The notes: generated by a model not told the origin, from the sequence alone. A DNA stretch of 64,000 nucleotides from Papaver somniferum (GCF_003573695.1 NC_039363.1:129687302-129751301), one strand, 5' to 3'; numbered from the stretch's first letter, positions 1-12,569 are shown. Translations and numbers: made by a program.

Positions 1-3000
1 GAGGGCTCGGATAAGAGAGTGTTGAGAGGCGTTTTCTGTCTTGGACCACCTCTTTGGTGGTCCATATTTAGATTATCCCCGGCAGCATATTTAGTGAGAA
101 TTATTGTATTGATACCATAAATCACAGGACGATAGTGGTCTTATATGGGACATTGTTGCGTTATGTTTTCATCTAGGATGGGCTATTGAGTGTCCTTACA
201 TACAATCTTCTCCGATCTAAGACAGGTTGTAAGTTCGTCGTCTACATGATACTGGAATTTTTCAAATTTCACAGTGATTTTACCACTGTACTACTTGTAA
301 ACCGATATTTCCTAATTACTTTCAAACAACATAATAGTGTTTTAGGTGATCAATTATCATTATAAGAATATCATCCGCAATATGAATTACCCAATTAAGA
401 AATACAGTAGTAAATAGCATAAGTCCTTTGCTATTATAAGAATCTGCCCCTTATGTAAAAACTTCCATTGAGAACGAGAACCGTTATTAAAAATGAGTAC
501 CAATATACTAGGATATGACAAAGTTATATTGAGGGTGAAAAAGTACTGGGTAAAAATAGAAGGCCTCTGTTCCACCAAACTCTACACAATTATAGAAGAG
601 TAGCTAAAATATACTAAGTAAAAGAACAATTAGGTACAGAAATTTGTCGTACAAGGAAATGTCACCATTATCACCTTAGGAAGAAGAAGAAGAAGAAGTT
701 GATGATGACGATGGGATGAACAGTAACTAGGGCAGATGAATAATAGTAAGTCCGGACCTCCTAGACCCTACCTGCTGAAAATGACTAATATGAACAGCAC
801 ATTCGTACGTAACGGTCAGGACCCGGGAGAAGGAAAAAAAAATAAAAAAATAAGCCAAGTGATTGAAAAGGACCATATAAATGGAGATGAGTTGGTCCTT
901 GTCTTTGCAGTAGTGGTGGTGGCCCTTGCTGCCTTCAGATATTCAACTCTCCCTATACTTACCAGTTCTCAATGGCCTTCTTCTATCCTTTTTTTGATTT
1001 TCTTTTAACCGGTTCTTATAGATGAACTGCATATATATGTGATTTATGGTGAAGGAGATGGATGATCTATCTGATTTATGTACGTCTATTAAAATCAGAG
1101 AGACAAAGACACTGAGGAAACAACTACATTTCAAGATTCCTATTACTTCCCTCGTCGACAGGGAAGCTTGCATGCCCTCAATCTTGTCTTTCATACTTAC
1201 TTACTTATCGTAGCAGGTTAGTCCCAGCAGACACCAAATCTGCACACAACCCCACAACTTGCAAGCATCTAAAAATGTGAACCATATTTCCCATTCCATT
1301 TAAATACATTTACCTACTTTTCTGCTTCTCTTAATTTGTCATCAGCAGATGATCATACGGGTTAAGGAGCACATGAACTTTAAACTCATAACAACAGATT
1401 CAAATACACCTAACGGCTATGATCAATACGTATGCAAGACCGTGACCGGTCGAAAAAATATGCTAGATTGTGTTTCTTGATTATGGTTGCATGAAAAAAA
1501 CAACAGTACTTTATTTACATAAATTTCTCAACAAATTTTCAGTTTCAGTCCTATGACTCCAATTTGAGATAATATTACTAAGGAGAAAGAAAATGTAGGT
1601 AGGGTTCATGAGTCTCCTCTGGGATAACGATGGACAACATAAAAACCATTTTTTGATTTTTCTTTTCAATTTATTTTCGATCAATATGTTAAAAAGAAAA
1701 ATGGCTTGCTATTTACATGGTGCAGAGGACATAAAATGACTAATGGAGGATAACACTTTTGAAGTATATGGGACAGTAGATGACGTGTCAGAATTTACAT
1801 GATGAGGTGGTCCTTACTCATAGCCACGTGAACATTTGTGGTCCAGATAGACATAGCAAGCTGTGTTTTGCGGATGATAAATGGAGTGAGCAGTAGATAA
1901 AAGGTGTTTTTGATGGGCCTATAATGGGTTTGGGCTGCTTTCTTCTCTTTTCCTTTTTACCTTTCGATCATTAATTAACTTTTGGTTACTGTCATGTCAA
2001 CTTCAGTCTTCTCTTTGTTTCTCAACCTTTGTCTGCCGTCATTGTTTTCTTTCACTATACTACTTTTCTAATCTCATCTTGATTGCACGCGAGCTTGACT
2101 TTATAAACCAATTTGGAAAGTAATCTCTTTGCCGAATTAACTGTAGATTGATGGAGCTAGGGAGATATTTTTCCATAGTTTTCATTGACATGCTTTTACG
2201 CTAATTTTGTTAAAACCTGTACAAAAATGAACCTAGAAGCATCGGACGACGTAGAAGAATGTAGAAAAAGAACCGAATTATGGGTCAAGTGCGATTCGCC
2301 TAGCATAACTAGTTACTTACTCAAAATGGTGCCACATGCTTCAAAAAAAAAAAAAAAAATTGGTGCCACGTACACAAAGAAGAAAGTATAAACAATTAAA
2401 CTTGAAATAGGAACAAAGAACTTATTAAAACAGAAAAAAAAATTGGTGCCTGGTTGCTAGATTGTTAACCAAAAATTCGTACTGTTCTTAATTTTTATGG
2501 TTTAATATAAGACCTTTGAAGTGGTTTTTCCTTTTAAAAAAAAAACAACTTAAAATAGGAAAGAAAGCACTTAATGCTAGCTGCATGCGGTCAGATCCCG
2601 AAGAACTCCCCATTTGATCTCACGATACAGTAAGTCAATCTCAGAAAGGAGAAAGATAGTTGCTCGACTCGGGTAAGATTAGGTGCAGTAACATTGATGA
2701 TTCACGAGGTACCAACATGGAACCAAGCAATCCTTCTTTGGGCTATAAAATGAGAATTGTGATAAAGGCCTGAAAATGCTCTGAGGAACGGGTAGAGAGC
2801 CTCGTGTATCTGATTATTGCCCAACTCACCGTGTTCAAAGCCTACTAACACTCGTAGTCTTAGATCAATATTTTAGACAAATCATCTCTCAATTCTATGG
2901 ATAAAGGTTTAAACACCGAACTATGTATATAATGGGGAATGAGATATCGGCTAGCTGTGCTAGTAATTTGTTCCACAATTTGCCAACAAAAAATCTAGGT

Positions 3001-3215
3001 ATGCATGATTACTTGAGTTTGTTTTCGGCATAGTAAATAAAGAGCTAGTAGTAGTAACCAATACCTGTTATCAACCCATATGGAAATGTCTTAGTTGATT
3101 GATGATCTTACTATTAACCAAGCCCACTGGCAACTGACATATGGTAATCGACTAAAATTTTGAGTTCGCTCCACTAGTCGACAGAGAGTTAGAACTTTGG
3201 ACCGACAGTTCCTAC
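1..3215. other. No gene recognised; AT-rich intergenic DNA
   Basis: The reading frames in this stretch are short, contain no domain I recognise and overlap on opposite strands, so none is called. It holds a (AAG)6 run at 681-698, several A-runs (for example near 2342-2359), and a pocket at 1780-1935 with a CACGTG core and a TGGGCC site that could be mistaken for promoter motifs. No coding sequence follows that pocket, so I do not call a promoter. Confidence 0.5.
42..64. other. Perfect short hairpin
   Basis: A 9-bp arm (tggaccacc, 42-50) is followed by a 5-base loop (51-55) and the exact complementary arm (56-64). There is no T-run after it and no gene beside it that would make it a terminator or a regulator. 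The function is unknown and it may be chance. Confidence 0.35.
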
Positions 3216-3551
3216 TGTTCAGATTATTAGTCCTATATTGTCTGGGTAATCTAAGATCTTGCGGTTTATAATTTTTTGGACCTCTCCGCTCATAGTCAAT
3301 TGATTTTATGTTGGATGCTCATATTCTAACATGGTATCAGAGCAGGCTATTATTAGTGTCGAGTCATTCATTTGATGACCACATCTTTACTACTCCACAT
3401 GTTAGACCCCAACAAAGTTTAACAAGGATACATGTGAGGGGGCGTGTTGAGATTATTAGTCCCAGGTAATCTAAGATTCTGCGACTTATAATTCTTTGAG
3501 CCTCTCCACTCATAGCCAATTGGTTTTGAGTTGGATGTCCATATTCTAACA
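3216..3551 (+). mobile_element. TRIM (miniature LTR retrotransposon), complete
   Basis: Two direct repeats, 3216-3331 (116 bp) and 3445-3551 (107 bp), both begin with TGTT and end in ATTCTAACA. The first is followed at once by TGGTATCAGAGC (3332-3343), the standard primer site for initiator tRNA-Met. The second is preceded by a purine-rich tract, GAGGGGGCG, at 3436-3444. The internal part is only 113 bp and codes for nothing. The flanks read cctac (3211-3215) and cctat (3552-3556), a target duplication with one mismatch. This is the definition of a TRIM, which moves with enzymes made by other copia elements. Confidence 0.9.
3332..3343 (+). other. Primer binding site of TRIM (initiator tRNA-Met)
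   Basis: TGGTATCAGAGC lies directly after the left LTR and matches the 3' end of plant initiator tRNA-Met, the primer used by most copia-type elements and TRIMs. Confidence 0.9.
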
Positions 3552-3676
3552 CCTATTACATATGTGTTTTCGTTCAAAAAAATATTTCTCTCGTCCTTGA
3601 ATCGCATTAACATTCCACCATATTTCCATCCTATCCAAGGAGGAATCTTAAGCCTCCACTGACATAAATTCCTATG

Positions 3677-3957
3677 TTTTTTTTTTCGTTTGTAAGAAGA
3701 GAAGAACAAACAAAAACTATCAGGATAACGTAGAACAAAAAAAAAAAAAAATTACATCGATAAAAAACTGAATCCCAATAAAGAATAATTCCAAAAAAGT
3801 TGTTTGAAAGAATCATATGCCCATAAGCTACCAAGGACCCTGTTTCCGTACCCAAATCTGCATCAGTCTTGAAAGAGTGATTTTCTTTAAAAGTTCTTGC
3901 ATTCCTCTCTTTCCAACTGACAGCTGCCGGAATAAGTTGCCAGACTTTCTTTCTTGT
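3677..3957 (-). pseudogene. LINE 3' end fragment, C-terminal coding and poly(A)
   Basis: Read on the minus strand, the piece codes for the end of a plant LINE ORF2 (about 3950-3770), with the familiar WQLIPAAVSWKERNARTF stretch that follows the reverse-transcriptase zinc-binding region. It then runs into a short 3' UTR and a poly(A) tail seen as T's at 3677-3686. Everything upstream is absent or displaced by the next LINE insertion. It is a dead 5'-truncated copy. An A-run (about 3736-3751 on the plus strand) sits inside the piece. Confidence 0.7.
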
Positions 3958-3971
3958 ATATGAGAGGTGAC

Positions 3972-4914
3972 TTTTTTTTTCCGAACGAAAGGTTATATTA
4001 AGTGGAAAAAAAACCATTACGCATTCAAAAAAAAAACATTACACATTCAAGGGTAATCACATACCCATAAAAGTTTCCCAATTGCTCCAAATGAGATTTG
4101 GAGTTACATATTTGAGTGTAATAGTATCGCAAGACCATATAACAGTTAGTTGTTTTACAAGATCTATATTTTCAGCCACACTCTTCTGACGACCACCAAA
4201 AACTCTTTTAAAGAATCCAACAAATTGCATATGGTATTATCTTCCAAACTTCTTGACCTCTTCCATGCATTACATTCGTAGTTCAAGAATCAAATATTTG
4301 TGACAAGGTTCTCGGCATATGCCATGAGATCTTGAAAGCTTTAATGAAATACTCCCAAATTTTAAAAGAATACGAGCAATGTATGAACACGTGGTCAGAA
4401 ATTTCTCTTACGTAGTTGCACATGACACACATATCACTATCTATTTTTATTCCTCTATGTCTCAACATATCTCTAGTAGGAAGCAAATCATGAAAGGTAA
4501 CCCAGATAATGAAGCTTAAATTTTATGGATGTTGCATTGCCAGAAATGTTTGTCAAAGCTGCAAGGACCAAGATCACCATCCAAAGCTTCATAGCATTTG
4601 GATGCACTGAAGTTCTCTATAATCACCAACTCGTCATCTGCTTCCACTAACTCAGGGATATGTGGGATATCACGTCTGAGCAGGTAACATTCAAGCTACT
4701 CGTTCGAATCCAATAGTCTTCTAAAGATACAGTTCCAATTATTATTCTCGATCATGTCCGCAATTGTAGCATTCTTCGCCTTAGATGCTTTAAACACAAC
4801 CGGAAACAAGTCTTGTAACCTCCCTCTATCAATCCATTTATCCTTTCAGAATCGAATTCCTTTGTCATTTCCCACAAGAAAACCTATTTCTCAAGTTATA
4901 TTCACCTTTCTATC
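3972..4914 (-). pseudogene. 5'-truncated LINE with zf-RVT domain
   Basis: Minus-strand LINE fragment. From about 4860 downward it codes for the segment between reverse transcriptase and the zinc-binding domain (a DLFPVVFKASKAKNATIADM stretch). It then enters zf-RVT at 4486-4283, with the PTRDML motif, the CVMCNYVREISDHVFIHC Cys/His cluster and the FKIWEYFIKAF helix. Stop codons occur (near 4710 and 4520), so it is broken. The poly(A) tail is the T-run at 3972-3980. The flanks tatgagaggtg (3959-3969) and tatgagagttg (4915-4925) are a likely target duplication with one mismatch. It sits against the 5' side of the preceding LINE fragment, which it probably interrupted. Confidence 0.75.
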
Positions 4915-4925
4915 TATGAGAGTTG

Positions 4926-6319
4926 TCGCGTAACTAATTAGACTATCATAAACATATCAAGAATTTCGAGTCAAGTTTATCTTGTAATTAGATCTCGAAA
5001 TAGATCACTAAGCTTAATGAACATTTCATACCTGATGAATTTCAGTTAAGAATAATTTATTGTTTGCAATCAAAATCATGATTCAAGAGTTATCATTCGA
5101 AAATATCCTGGAACAGTGATATGTGTCATTGATGTTATTTGGAATATTTCCAATTGATTTAGAGATAAATATAGAATCGTTGTAAATTCAGATATAAGAC
5201 AGTGTAATACCAGTCTTATAAACTAAGAAAATTGTTAAGGTCAGAAGCTGTAATACATGTACTCAGTAGACGTAACGGAGTAGCTGTATGTCGATATCAG
5301 ACTTTTGGTACGCATACCCGTATGCACACCTTAAAAAGTCTGTGAACTCGTGAACCCGGATCGGTACGCAAACCGGTACGCATACTAGAAAAGAAATGTT
5401 GGTCTCGGATCCAGTTTGGTATCCATACCGGTACATGTACCAGAGAAGTTCTGTGAACTTCGGAACTTGTTATTTTCTTAAGGTATCCATACCAGTACAC
5501 GTACTGTAAAAGTTCTGTGAACTCCGTAACTCGGTCATGTTATAAGGTATACATACTGGTACACGTACTTTTACTAATCTGTTCACGAACCGATTAACTA
5601 TTTCTACCTTGTTCATCTGTTTACCATGTTGATTAAATTCATTGCACATAAATTATTTCTCCGAGATAATTAGCATTTGAATAATCTCTAAAAACACCAT
5701 AGACATATTTGATCACATAATTGTGACTCGAGTTAAGTCTTAAGTGTTTTATGAGCGTGGTCTTTTGAACACGGTTCGGTTACGGTTCATCCTAACCAGA
5801 GTGTATATCTTGTTATGTAAATAAGATTCAAAGATTCATCTAACGGTGGATATTGTTTGCTTGGTTCCAAAGCTATCTTGGCTTAAACCTAAAGAAACAT
5901 ATGCTTTGAATGTCTATAAAAAGGGGAACCTCAAACAACTAGGATCTTTGAATCCCAACATTACTTTTCTTGGTGTGTCCTAGTTGTAAAACTAGAGTCG
6001 TCCTCTTCCTAAAACCCTTTTAAGGTTTAGCAACTACAAAGACTTCATAGGGATTCGCAAAGCCAGGTCCATCTATTGTTTACCTGATAGCTCGAGTATC
6101 CTAATCTTATTCGATTGTTGATATGCTCACTTGAACATGATAGATGGAAATATTTAAAGTTCTCTTCGTCTCAGACTTGTTGATTCCACAAGTTTAATAC
6201 TTGTGAGGTGAATAATAATCTAGGCTGCACTTTGGGTTGCATAAGTCCGTATTTTGAGGTTAGATAGACTTTGTCAATTGATATCGATTTCCAATCACCT
6301 TGATTTACGATCAAAAAGG
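4926..6319 (+). repeat. LTR E, left part (old copia-type LTR split by element D)
   Basis: This stretch aligns by eye with the middle of the C and D LTRs. It has repeated gtacgcatac-type motifs at 5300-5570, the 'taacggtggatattgtttgc' block near 5840, a TATA box in tctataaaaagg near 5914, and the 'cctagttgtaaaactagagtcg' and 'agacttcatagggattcg' blocks at 5980-6060. The beginning of the LTR is missing, probably removed where the LINE fragments lie. It stops exactly at the left target duplication of D (aaagg, 6315-6319), and the rest of the same LTR resumes after D at 32683. Confidence 0.7.
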
Positions 6320-8837
6320 TGAAAAGCGGGGGTCTAATAACAACACCCAATATTTCGCTTAGCAATCTGTATGGACTAACTCCAATATACTTTCAAGAGA
6401 ATCAAATATACAGTCAAACTCAATTTTAAGAAAAGTATATCAAAGAGTCATATCTCTATTTCTCAATTCAGTCTGCAATCAAACAAATAGGAATTGAATA
6501 TAAAAAATAACTTGGACGGTATCAAAAACCAATATCCAAGTGTCAATCAATACAATCAACAGCCAAAGGTTGGATTCACAACTGATTGAACTTACGCGCA
6601 ACCTGTCATATTTCAATTATATAAACAAATATAATGCGGAAAATAAATGACACAGACACCAGAAGTTTTGTCAACGAGAAAACTGCAAATGCAGAAAAAC
6701 CCTGGGACCTAATCCAGATTTGAACACCACATTATATTAGGCCGCTACAGACACTAGCCTACTCCAAGTTAACTTCGTACTGGAAAGTAGTTGAGCCCTA
6801 ACAAATATCACACTGATCAAGGTACAGTCGCGTTCCTTACGCCTCTAGAACCACGCCGGATTCTGCGCACTTGATTCCCTTAGATGATATCACCCACAAC
6901 TAAGAGTTGCTACGACCCAAAGTCGAAGACTTGATAAACCAATCCGTCTCACACAGAAAAGTCTATTGAATAGATAAACCTGTCTCCCACAGATATACCT
7001 ATGAGTTTTGTTCCGTGTTTTGATAAATCAAGGTGAACATGAACCAATTGATATGCTGGAATTATATTCCCGAAGAACAGCCTATAAATATCAATCACCT
7101 CACAATAATCTTAATCGTATGGTAGCGAAACAAGATATTATGGAATCACAAACAATGAGACAAAGATGTTTGTGACTAATTTTTGTCTTACCTATCGGAG
7201 ATTAAATCTCGAGCAAATATTAGAGAAGATAGTACTCAACAAGATAGAAAATAGTAAGATCAGAACGCGTAATTACAGAGAAAATAGTTGGGTGTGGCTT
7301 TACAATCTCAATGAAGTCTTTGAGTCGTTAACCTACAAGGTTTTTGGAAAAAACTAAGGTTAAAGGAGAATCGACTCTAGTCGCAACTAGTATCACACAT
7401 GAGGTGTGGGGATTAGGTTTCCCAGTTTCTAGAGTTCTCTTTTATATAGTCTTCAAATCAGGGTTTGCAATCAATGTTACCTTGGTAAGAAAGCATTCAA
7501 TATTCACCGATAAATGAAAACCTGATTAGACTCAAGCTAATATCTTACAACCATTAGATCGAACTTAGCTTGTTACACACAAATTAAAAGTGACTTCATT
7601 TAGATATGAGTAACCGTACCTAAACGTGTATACCTTTGTTGGCTCAACAATAGTTAACCGAAGTTAGCCATATGAACACTTTCATATCAACCTTATTAAT
7701 CTTAACTATAACTAGTTCAAATGACTCGACTGAAACTAGTTCTAGAGTTGTTCAATTGTTTATATTATAATAGAAGTATACAAGGCACAATTGAAGCAAA
7801 ATATATTTTGATTCACTCGAATCAATTCATGAACATTATAGCCACGGTTTGCAAAAGATTGCATTCCTTATTATATAAATGTGTTAGTTCATGAACAAAG
7901 CGATTTTAGAACATAACCCACTCAAGTATGCAAACGGGTACGCATACCTAAGTAGCCGGACTTGGACTGTGTTCACCAGTATGCAAACGGGTACGCATAC
8001 TATTGTACACTTCCAAACTTCAGTTGAATCCAGTATGCGTTCAGGTACGCATACTATAGTACCCGGAATTCAACTGACTTCGCCAATACGCGTACAGGTA
8101 CGCATACTCTAGCTCCCGGATTTTACCCGACCTCTCCAGTACGCATATGGGTATGTATACTACATTCCGGTCTTGGACCAACACATATGAAAGTACGCAT
8201 ACTTTGCTTGAATCCAATTATCGTTAAGTGTTTTAAACTCCCATTTCAATTATTGAAATATTCTTAGAAGACGAAAATAGATATCTCACACAAACTATTA
8301 GCTTCGAAGCAATTTTCAAGTGATCGGATCAATACGAAACATTTCGAGTCTACATTCAATGACTGTCTCACAAAAATTATGTAAGATGTTACAAGGCGAT
8401 TCTGACATGATTATTTTTTGACTTTCGTCAAGAATATAAGATGAACTTGGTTAAAGTGAAAGCTTACCCACACATATTTCGAAAAATATGTAAGCGAGTT
8501 AAACACAGCTCAAAATATCGACTGTGTATAATTGAAGTCTATATAGCTATACGAATTTTGTCTCAAATAGGAGATAGAGTAGATAAACTTTTGAGTGATA
8601 GATAAGTTCAAGTATACACATACCTTTTGTTGATGAAGTTCCACAAGCTCCCCTTAGTAGTTCTTCGTCTTTGATCGATGAATGTCGTGAAGTCTAATGC
8701 TCAACTACACTTTCGATCCTAATCCAAGAATTATCTATAAGTAGACTAGAAATCAAGACTTATAGTTTTGGCAACTAAACTTGAAAATAATCTTGAGATA
8801 GCAACGCTTGCGAGTTCGACCGAGCAGTGCTCTAACA
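6320..8837 (-). repeat. 3' LTR of element D
   Basis: 2518 bp, the partner of 30163-32677. On the minus strand it starts at TGTTAGAGC (8837) and ends at the CA complementary to positions 6320-6321. The TATA box in minus orientation is at about 7441-7449. A cluster of five palindrome-like motifs built on GTATGCGTACC lies at 7925-8200. The reading frames inside, such as 7166-7357 and 7891-8112, are chance. Confidence 0.88.
7925..8200 (-). repeat. Repeated palindromic GTACGCATAC motifs in the D LTR
   Basis: About five copies of a roughly 24-bp motif of the form 'gtatgc.tacc.gtatgcgtac' are spaced about 55-60 bp apart. Each is close to an inverted repeat of itself. The matching stretch in the other D LTR is 31765-32040. 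LTR E has a diverged version at 5300-5570. In the C LTR the same position carries copies of a different core, gtccgcgaac. They lie upstream of the TATA box, so an enhancer-like role is possible but not shown. Confidence 0.7.
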
Positions 8838-8892
8838 ATCTCCCCCTTTGTCAATTTTAGTGATAAAACTATCAATCCAAATGCTTGATTTC
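8838..8892 (-). other. Polypurine tract and last bases of D interior
   Basis: On the minus strand the sequence reads ttgacaaagggggagat immediately before the 3' LTR, the usual copia-type plus-strand primer tract. This short piece is separated from the rest of D's interior by element C. The cttgg at 8893-8897 is the left target duplication of C. Confidence 0.85.
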
Positions 8893-8897
8893 CTTGG

Positions 8898-11322
8898 TGT
8901 TAGAGCATTGCTCGGTCGAACTCGCATGCGTTTCTATCTCAAGCATGTTTGTCAATGTTAGTGATCAAAACTATAAGTCTTGATTTCTAGTCTACTATAG
9001 CTAAGTCTCGGACTAGGATAGAAAGTGTAGTTGAGCTCAAGGACTTCATGGCGATTCATCATACAAGAAGAAGAACTATTTAAGGAACCGGTGGAACTTC
9101 TCGATAAAAAGGTATGTGAAGACTTGAACTTATCTGTCACTCAAAAGTCTATCTACTTTATCTCCTACTTCTAGAGACAAAAAGTCGTATTCTACATATA
9201 GACTTAGATTATACACATTTGGTATTTTGAGCCGAGTATACCTCGCCTATCTATATCTCTAAATATGTGTTGGTAAGCGTTTTTCTTCGACCATGTTTAT
9301 CTTTATCTGTGACGAAAGTCATGATACATTTCAATCACTTTCAATATTGCTTTGACAAGAAAAGGTGTAACAACTATATAACGTCCTCTAAGAATGTTTC
9401 AATGGTTGGAATCAGAGTTTAGATTACATAACCAATGATGGACATAAGTATTGTTGTGGAAACACATATGTGCATAAGTCCTATTCCTTGAACCAAAATT
9501 TGCGAACTTTGTTGATCAAGAGAAACCGGAAGAATGGCTTGTTTCCAAGTCCGCGAACTCAGTCCGTGAACTACCGAACTTCTCATCCCGAGAAATTCTG
9601 CTGGAGTTGACAAACTTGTTACGTGAGTACCAGTACGCGAACCGGTGGAAAGTTTTTTCCGAGATTTTCTATTGGAGTTTGTAAACTCTGCCCGGTTGCT
9701 TAAGTCCGCGAACCTAGTGTGCGAACTTAAGAAGGTTATATATCTGAAGATGATTTCTGAACTTAAATTTATAAAGACTAAGGAATGCAATTTGCAAACC
9801 GTGGCTGTAAAATTCATGAACCGATTCAAGTGAATCAAATCATCTTTGCTTCAGTTGTGTCTTGTGTATTACATAAGATTTCCTTGCAATTGAACAACTC
9901 TTTAACTAGTTCATTTGAGTCATTGAACTAGTTATGGTGAAGAAGAATATGGTTGGTATGAAATGCTCATACGGCTAACCTTTTGGTTAATATTGTTGAA
10001 CCAAAAATGTACACGTTTGAGTACGGTTAACAAACCTAGAAGAGTACATTTCATTTGTGTATAACAAGCTAAGTTTTCGATCTAACGGTTGAGAAATATT
10101 AGCTTGAATTTAAATCAGGTTTTCATCTAACGGTGGATATTGTTTGCTTTGTGACCAAGGCAAAACCCTGATTTGAAAGACTATATAAGGGGACATCTAG
10201 CAACTCTGCAAAACTAATCCCCACACCTCACGTGTGATACTAGTTTGCGTGCTAGAGTAATTTCTCCTTTAACCTTTGGTTTTCTTCTTCTAAAACCAAG
10301 TTAACGACTTAAAGACTTCATTGGGATTGTGAAGCCAGACCGATACTACTTTTATCATAGTTGTGTGATCTGATCTTGCATCTTCTATCGTACGAGTACA
10401 ATCAGATTGATTGGCTTGAGGTTAATATCTCTGATAGGCAAGATATAAAAAGTAGTCACAAACATCTTCGTCTCATTGTTTGTGATTACGCAACATCTTG
10501 TTTCGCTACCATACGATTAATATTGTTGTGAGGTAATTGATCTATCTAGGGTGTTCTTTTGGAATATAAGACCGGATTACCAGTTGGTTCCTGTTCACCT
10601 TGATTATTATCAAAAGACGGAACAAAAACTTTATGGTTTTTCTGTGGGAGACAGATTGATCCTTTAATGGACTTGTTTGTGTGAGACAGATTTGTTTATT
10701 GTTAAAGCCTGTGATTTTGGGTCTTAGCAACTCTTAGTTATGGGTGAGATCAGCTAAGAGAATCAAGTGCGCAGTATCCTTCTGGGATCAGAGGCGTAGG
10801 GAGTACAACTGTACCTTGGATCAGTAGGAGACTGATTGGGGTTCAACTACAGTCCAGTTCGAAGTTAGATTGGAGTAGGCTAGTGTCCATAGAGGCTTAA
10901 TAAAGTTTGTGTTCAATCTGGACTAGGTCCCGGGGTTTTTCTGCATTTGCGGTTTCCTCGTTAACAAAACTTCTGGTGTTTGTGTTATTTCAGTTTTCGC
11001 ATTATATTGTTTTATCTTTATAATTGAAATAATACAGGTTGTGTGTTAGATCATCAATTAGAGTAATCCAACCTTTGGTTGTTGATTGTCATTGATTGAT
11101 CCTTGGATATTGGTCTTTGGTACCATCCAAGTTATTCCTTGTATTTGATTAGTACTCGCAGTTTCTGTTTGAGGAAATCAAATTAAGAGAGAGAGACATA
11201 AAATCGTTGATATACTTTTAATTGATTGAGTCTTGTTGATTCTCTTAAAAGTATATTCGAGTTTGTCCATACATATTTCTAACCGAAATATTGGGTGGTG
11301 TTGTTAGACCCCCGCTTTTTCA
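8898..11322 (+). repeat. 5' LTR of element C
   Basis: 2425 bp, matching 15162-16806 plus 25840-26602 (2408 bp once element A and its duplication are removed). The TATA box tatataag is at 10183-10190. Upstream, 9540-9720 holds several copies of gtccgcgaac or tgcgaac in place of the gtacgcatac motifs of the D LTR. The frames here, including 9419-9838 and 8958-9140 on the minus strand, recur in the other LTR and are not genes. Confidence 0.9.
10183..10190 (+). promoter_or_regulatory. TATA box of C 5' LTR
   Basis: tatataag in the context actatataagggg, repeated at 16433-16440 in the 3' LTR and in related form in LTRs D and E at the same relative position. It is the probable transcription start region of the element. 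No initiator can be fixed by eye. Confidence 0.6.
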
Positions 11323-11526
11323 ATTGGTGTACGAGCAGGTAAACACATTCAAGACCTCAAAATTCGGTGTTTTTAACGATCTGACTCTATAGATAAGAGG
11401 ATTATCTCTGATAAATGCGTCACCAGAAATAAAAGTTCTATCTCGTCTAACTCTATTAAAGAGAAAGGTTCCTCAATCTCGATTATATATGAATGTTCTG
11501 TACTGACGAGACAGACAAACACTTAC

Positions 11527-12569
11527 ATGTGTGATCCCGATTACCCTTTAAAAAATAACCTCTCTACTAATGAACGGGATTTAGCTGAAGAGAGTGAATT
11601 GATTCTAAATCTTGTTAGAATCCAAGCTGATAGATTCAATCGGTTGAAGCACCATGTCAATGTTATACTTAGTGTAATAAGAGATTGCAAAACCAAAGGT
11701 AATTATGAAGCTCATTCTTCGTGTACGTCTCTTGAAGCTAGCCTCAGAAGAGATGCCTTGGAAATTGACCATCGCTTGAGTAAGCTCTCTATTCAAGGAT
11801 GCTCAAAGCAATCTAATATGCCAAGTAATTCTGACACATCTAAAGATGATGCATGGTCAGAAGTAAAAACGGAAGCCCCTTCTAGGAAAACGGATGTGCC
11901 TGAAATCACCAACACTCAAGGATGTTGCAATCAAATGGAGGGAAGAAATCTTCTAACGATGATATTAAGACCGTACTATCTAATAATTCTAATGATCAGA
12001 AAGTATATCTTATCTGTGAGACAAAGAGTTCTGTTAAACGAAAGGGAACCTCTAGGTTGAAGAAAAACTCCTTGGTTCAACTTCAACACACCTTAGATTT
12101 AATTCTTAAAGGTGTAACTGACATTTGTATGACTAAACCAATTGGTTTTAGTACCTACCCTGTGTATGTTACCAGGAAAGTCAGTTCAATGAGTTCCTCG
12201 AACACACAAGTACAAAACAAACTTCTTAATAAACATCGTCTAAAGGAAGATTGTGTCGCTGTCTCTGGAAATAAAGCTACTCCTGTTGAGAAAGGATGTT
12301 CAGAAGAAAGAAGAAAAATTGATGAAATGAGAGATAATCTGAAAAAGATAATTGAAGGGTATAAAGAATTCTTCAGCAGGTTGTCCTTCTCCTCAAACCA
12401 AAATTCTTCTGGTAAGAACTCAAACTATGTCTCGTATTTTGATGACAGTAAGTTTTATGATAATTTATCACATAAAATGGAGTCCCTCTCTAGATTCAGG
12501 AGGAAAAAGAGACTTGACCATAAACACAAATCTCTTGATGAGATTTTGGATCATACTTGTGCTAATTAA
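11527..12569 (+). pseudogene. Unrecognised ORF of element C, frameshifted
   Basis: Two overlapping frames, 11527-12060 and 11922-12569, read as one protein of about 345 residues if a one-base slip near 11930 is allowed. The start at 11527 lies about 200 bp after the 5' LTR, where gag would be expected, but I see no gag core and no CCHC knuckle. The sequence is charged and rich in Lys, Ser and Asn. Predicted helical stretches lie near the start (ERDLAEESELILNLVRIQAD) and the end (IDEMRDNLKKIIEGYKEFF). The repeated tags IQGCSKQ and TQGCCNQ are about 50 residues apart. I do not recognise a family. It could be a diverged gag-like or accessory protein. Confidence 0.5.

Noticed and set aside
1780..1935. 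G-box (CACGTG) and TGGGCC sites as a host promoter
   Set aside because: No coding sequence starts within reach on either strand, and such short motifs occur by chance.
3364..3709. Two minus-strand frames across the first TRIM
   Set aside because: They run through LTR, purine tract and LINE tail in antisense and have no domain.
9419..9838. 139-codon minus-strand frame
   Set aside because: It lies wholly within the C 5' LTR, and a shorter version appears at the same place in the 3' LTR (15738-16097).
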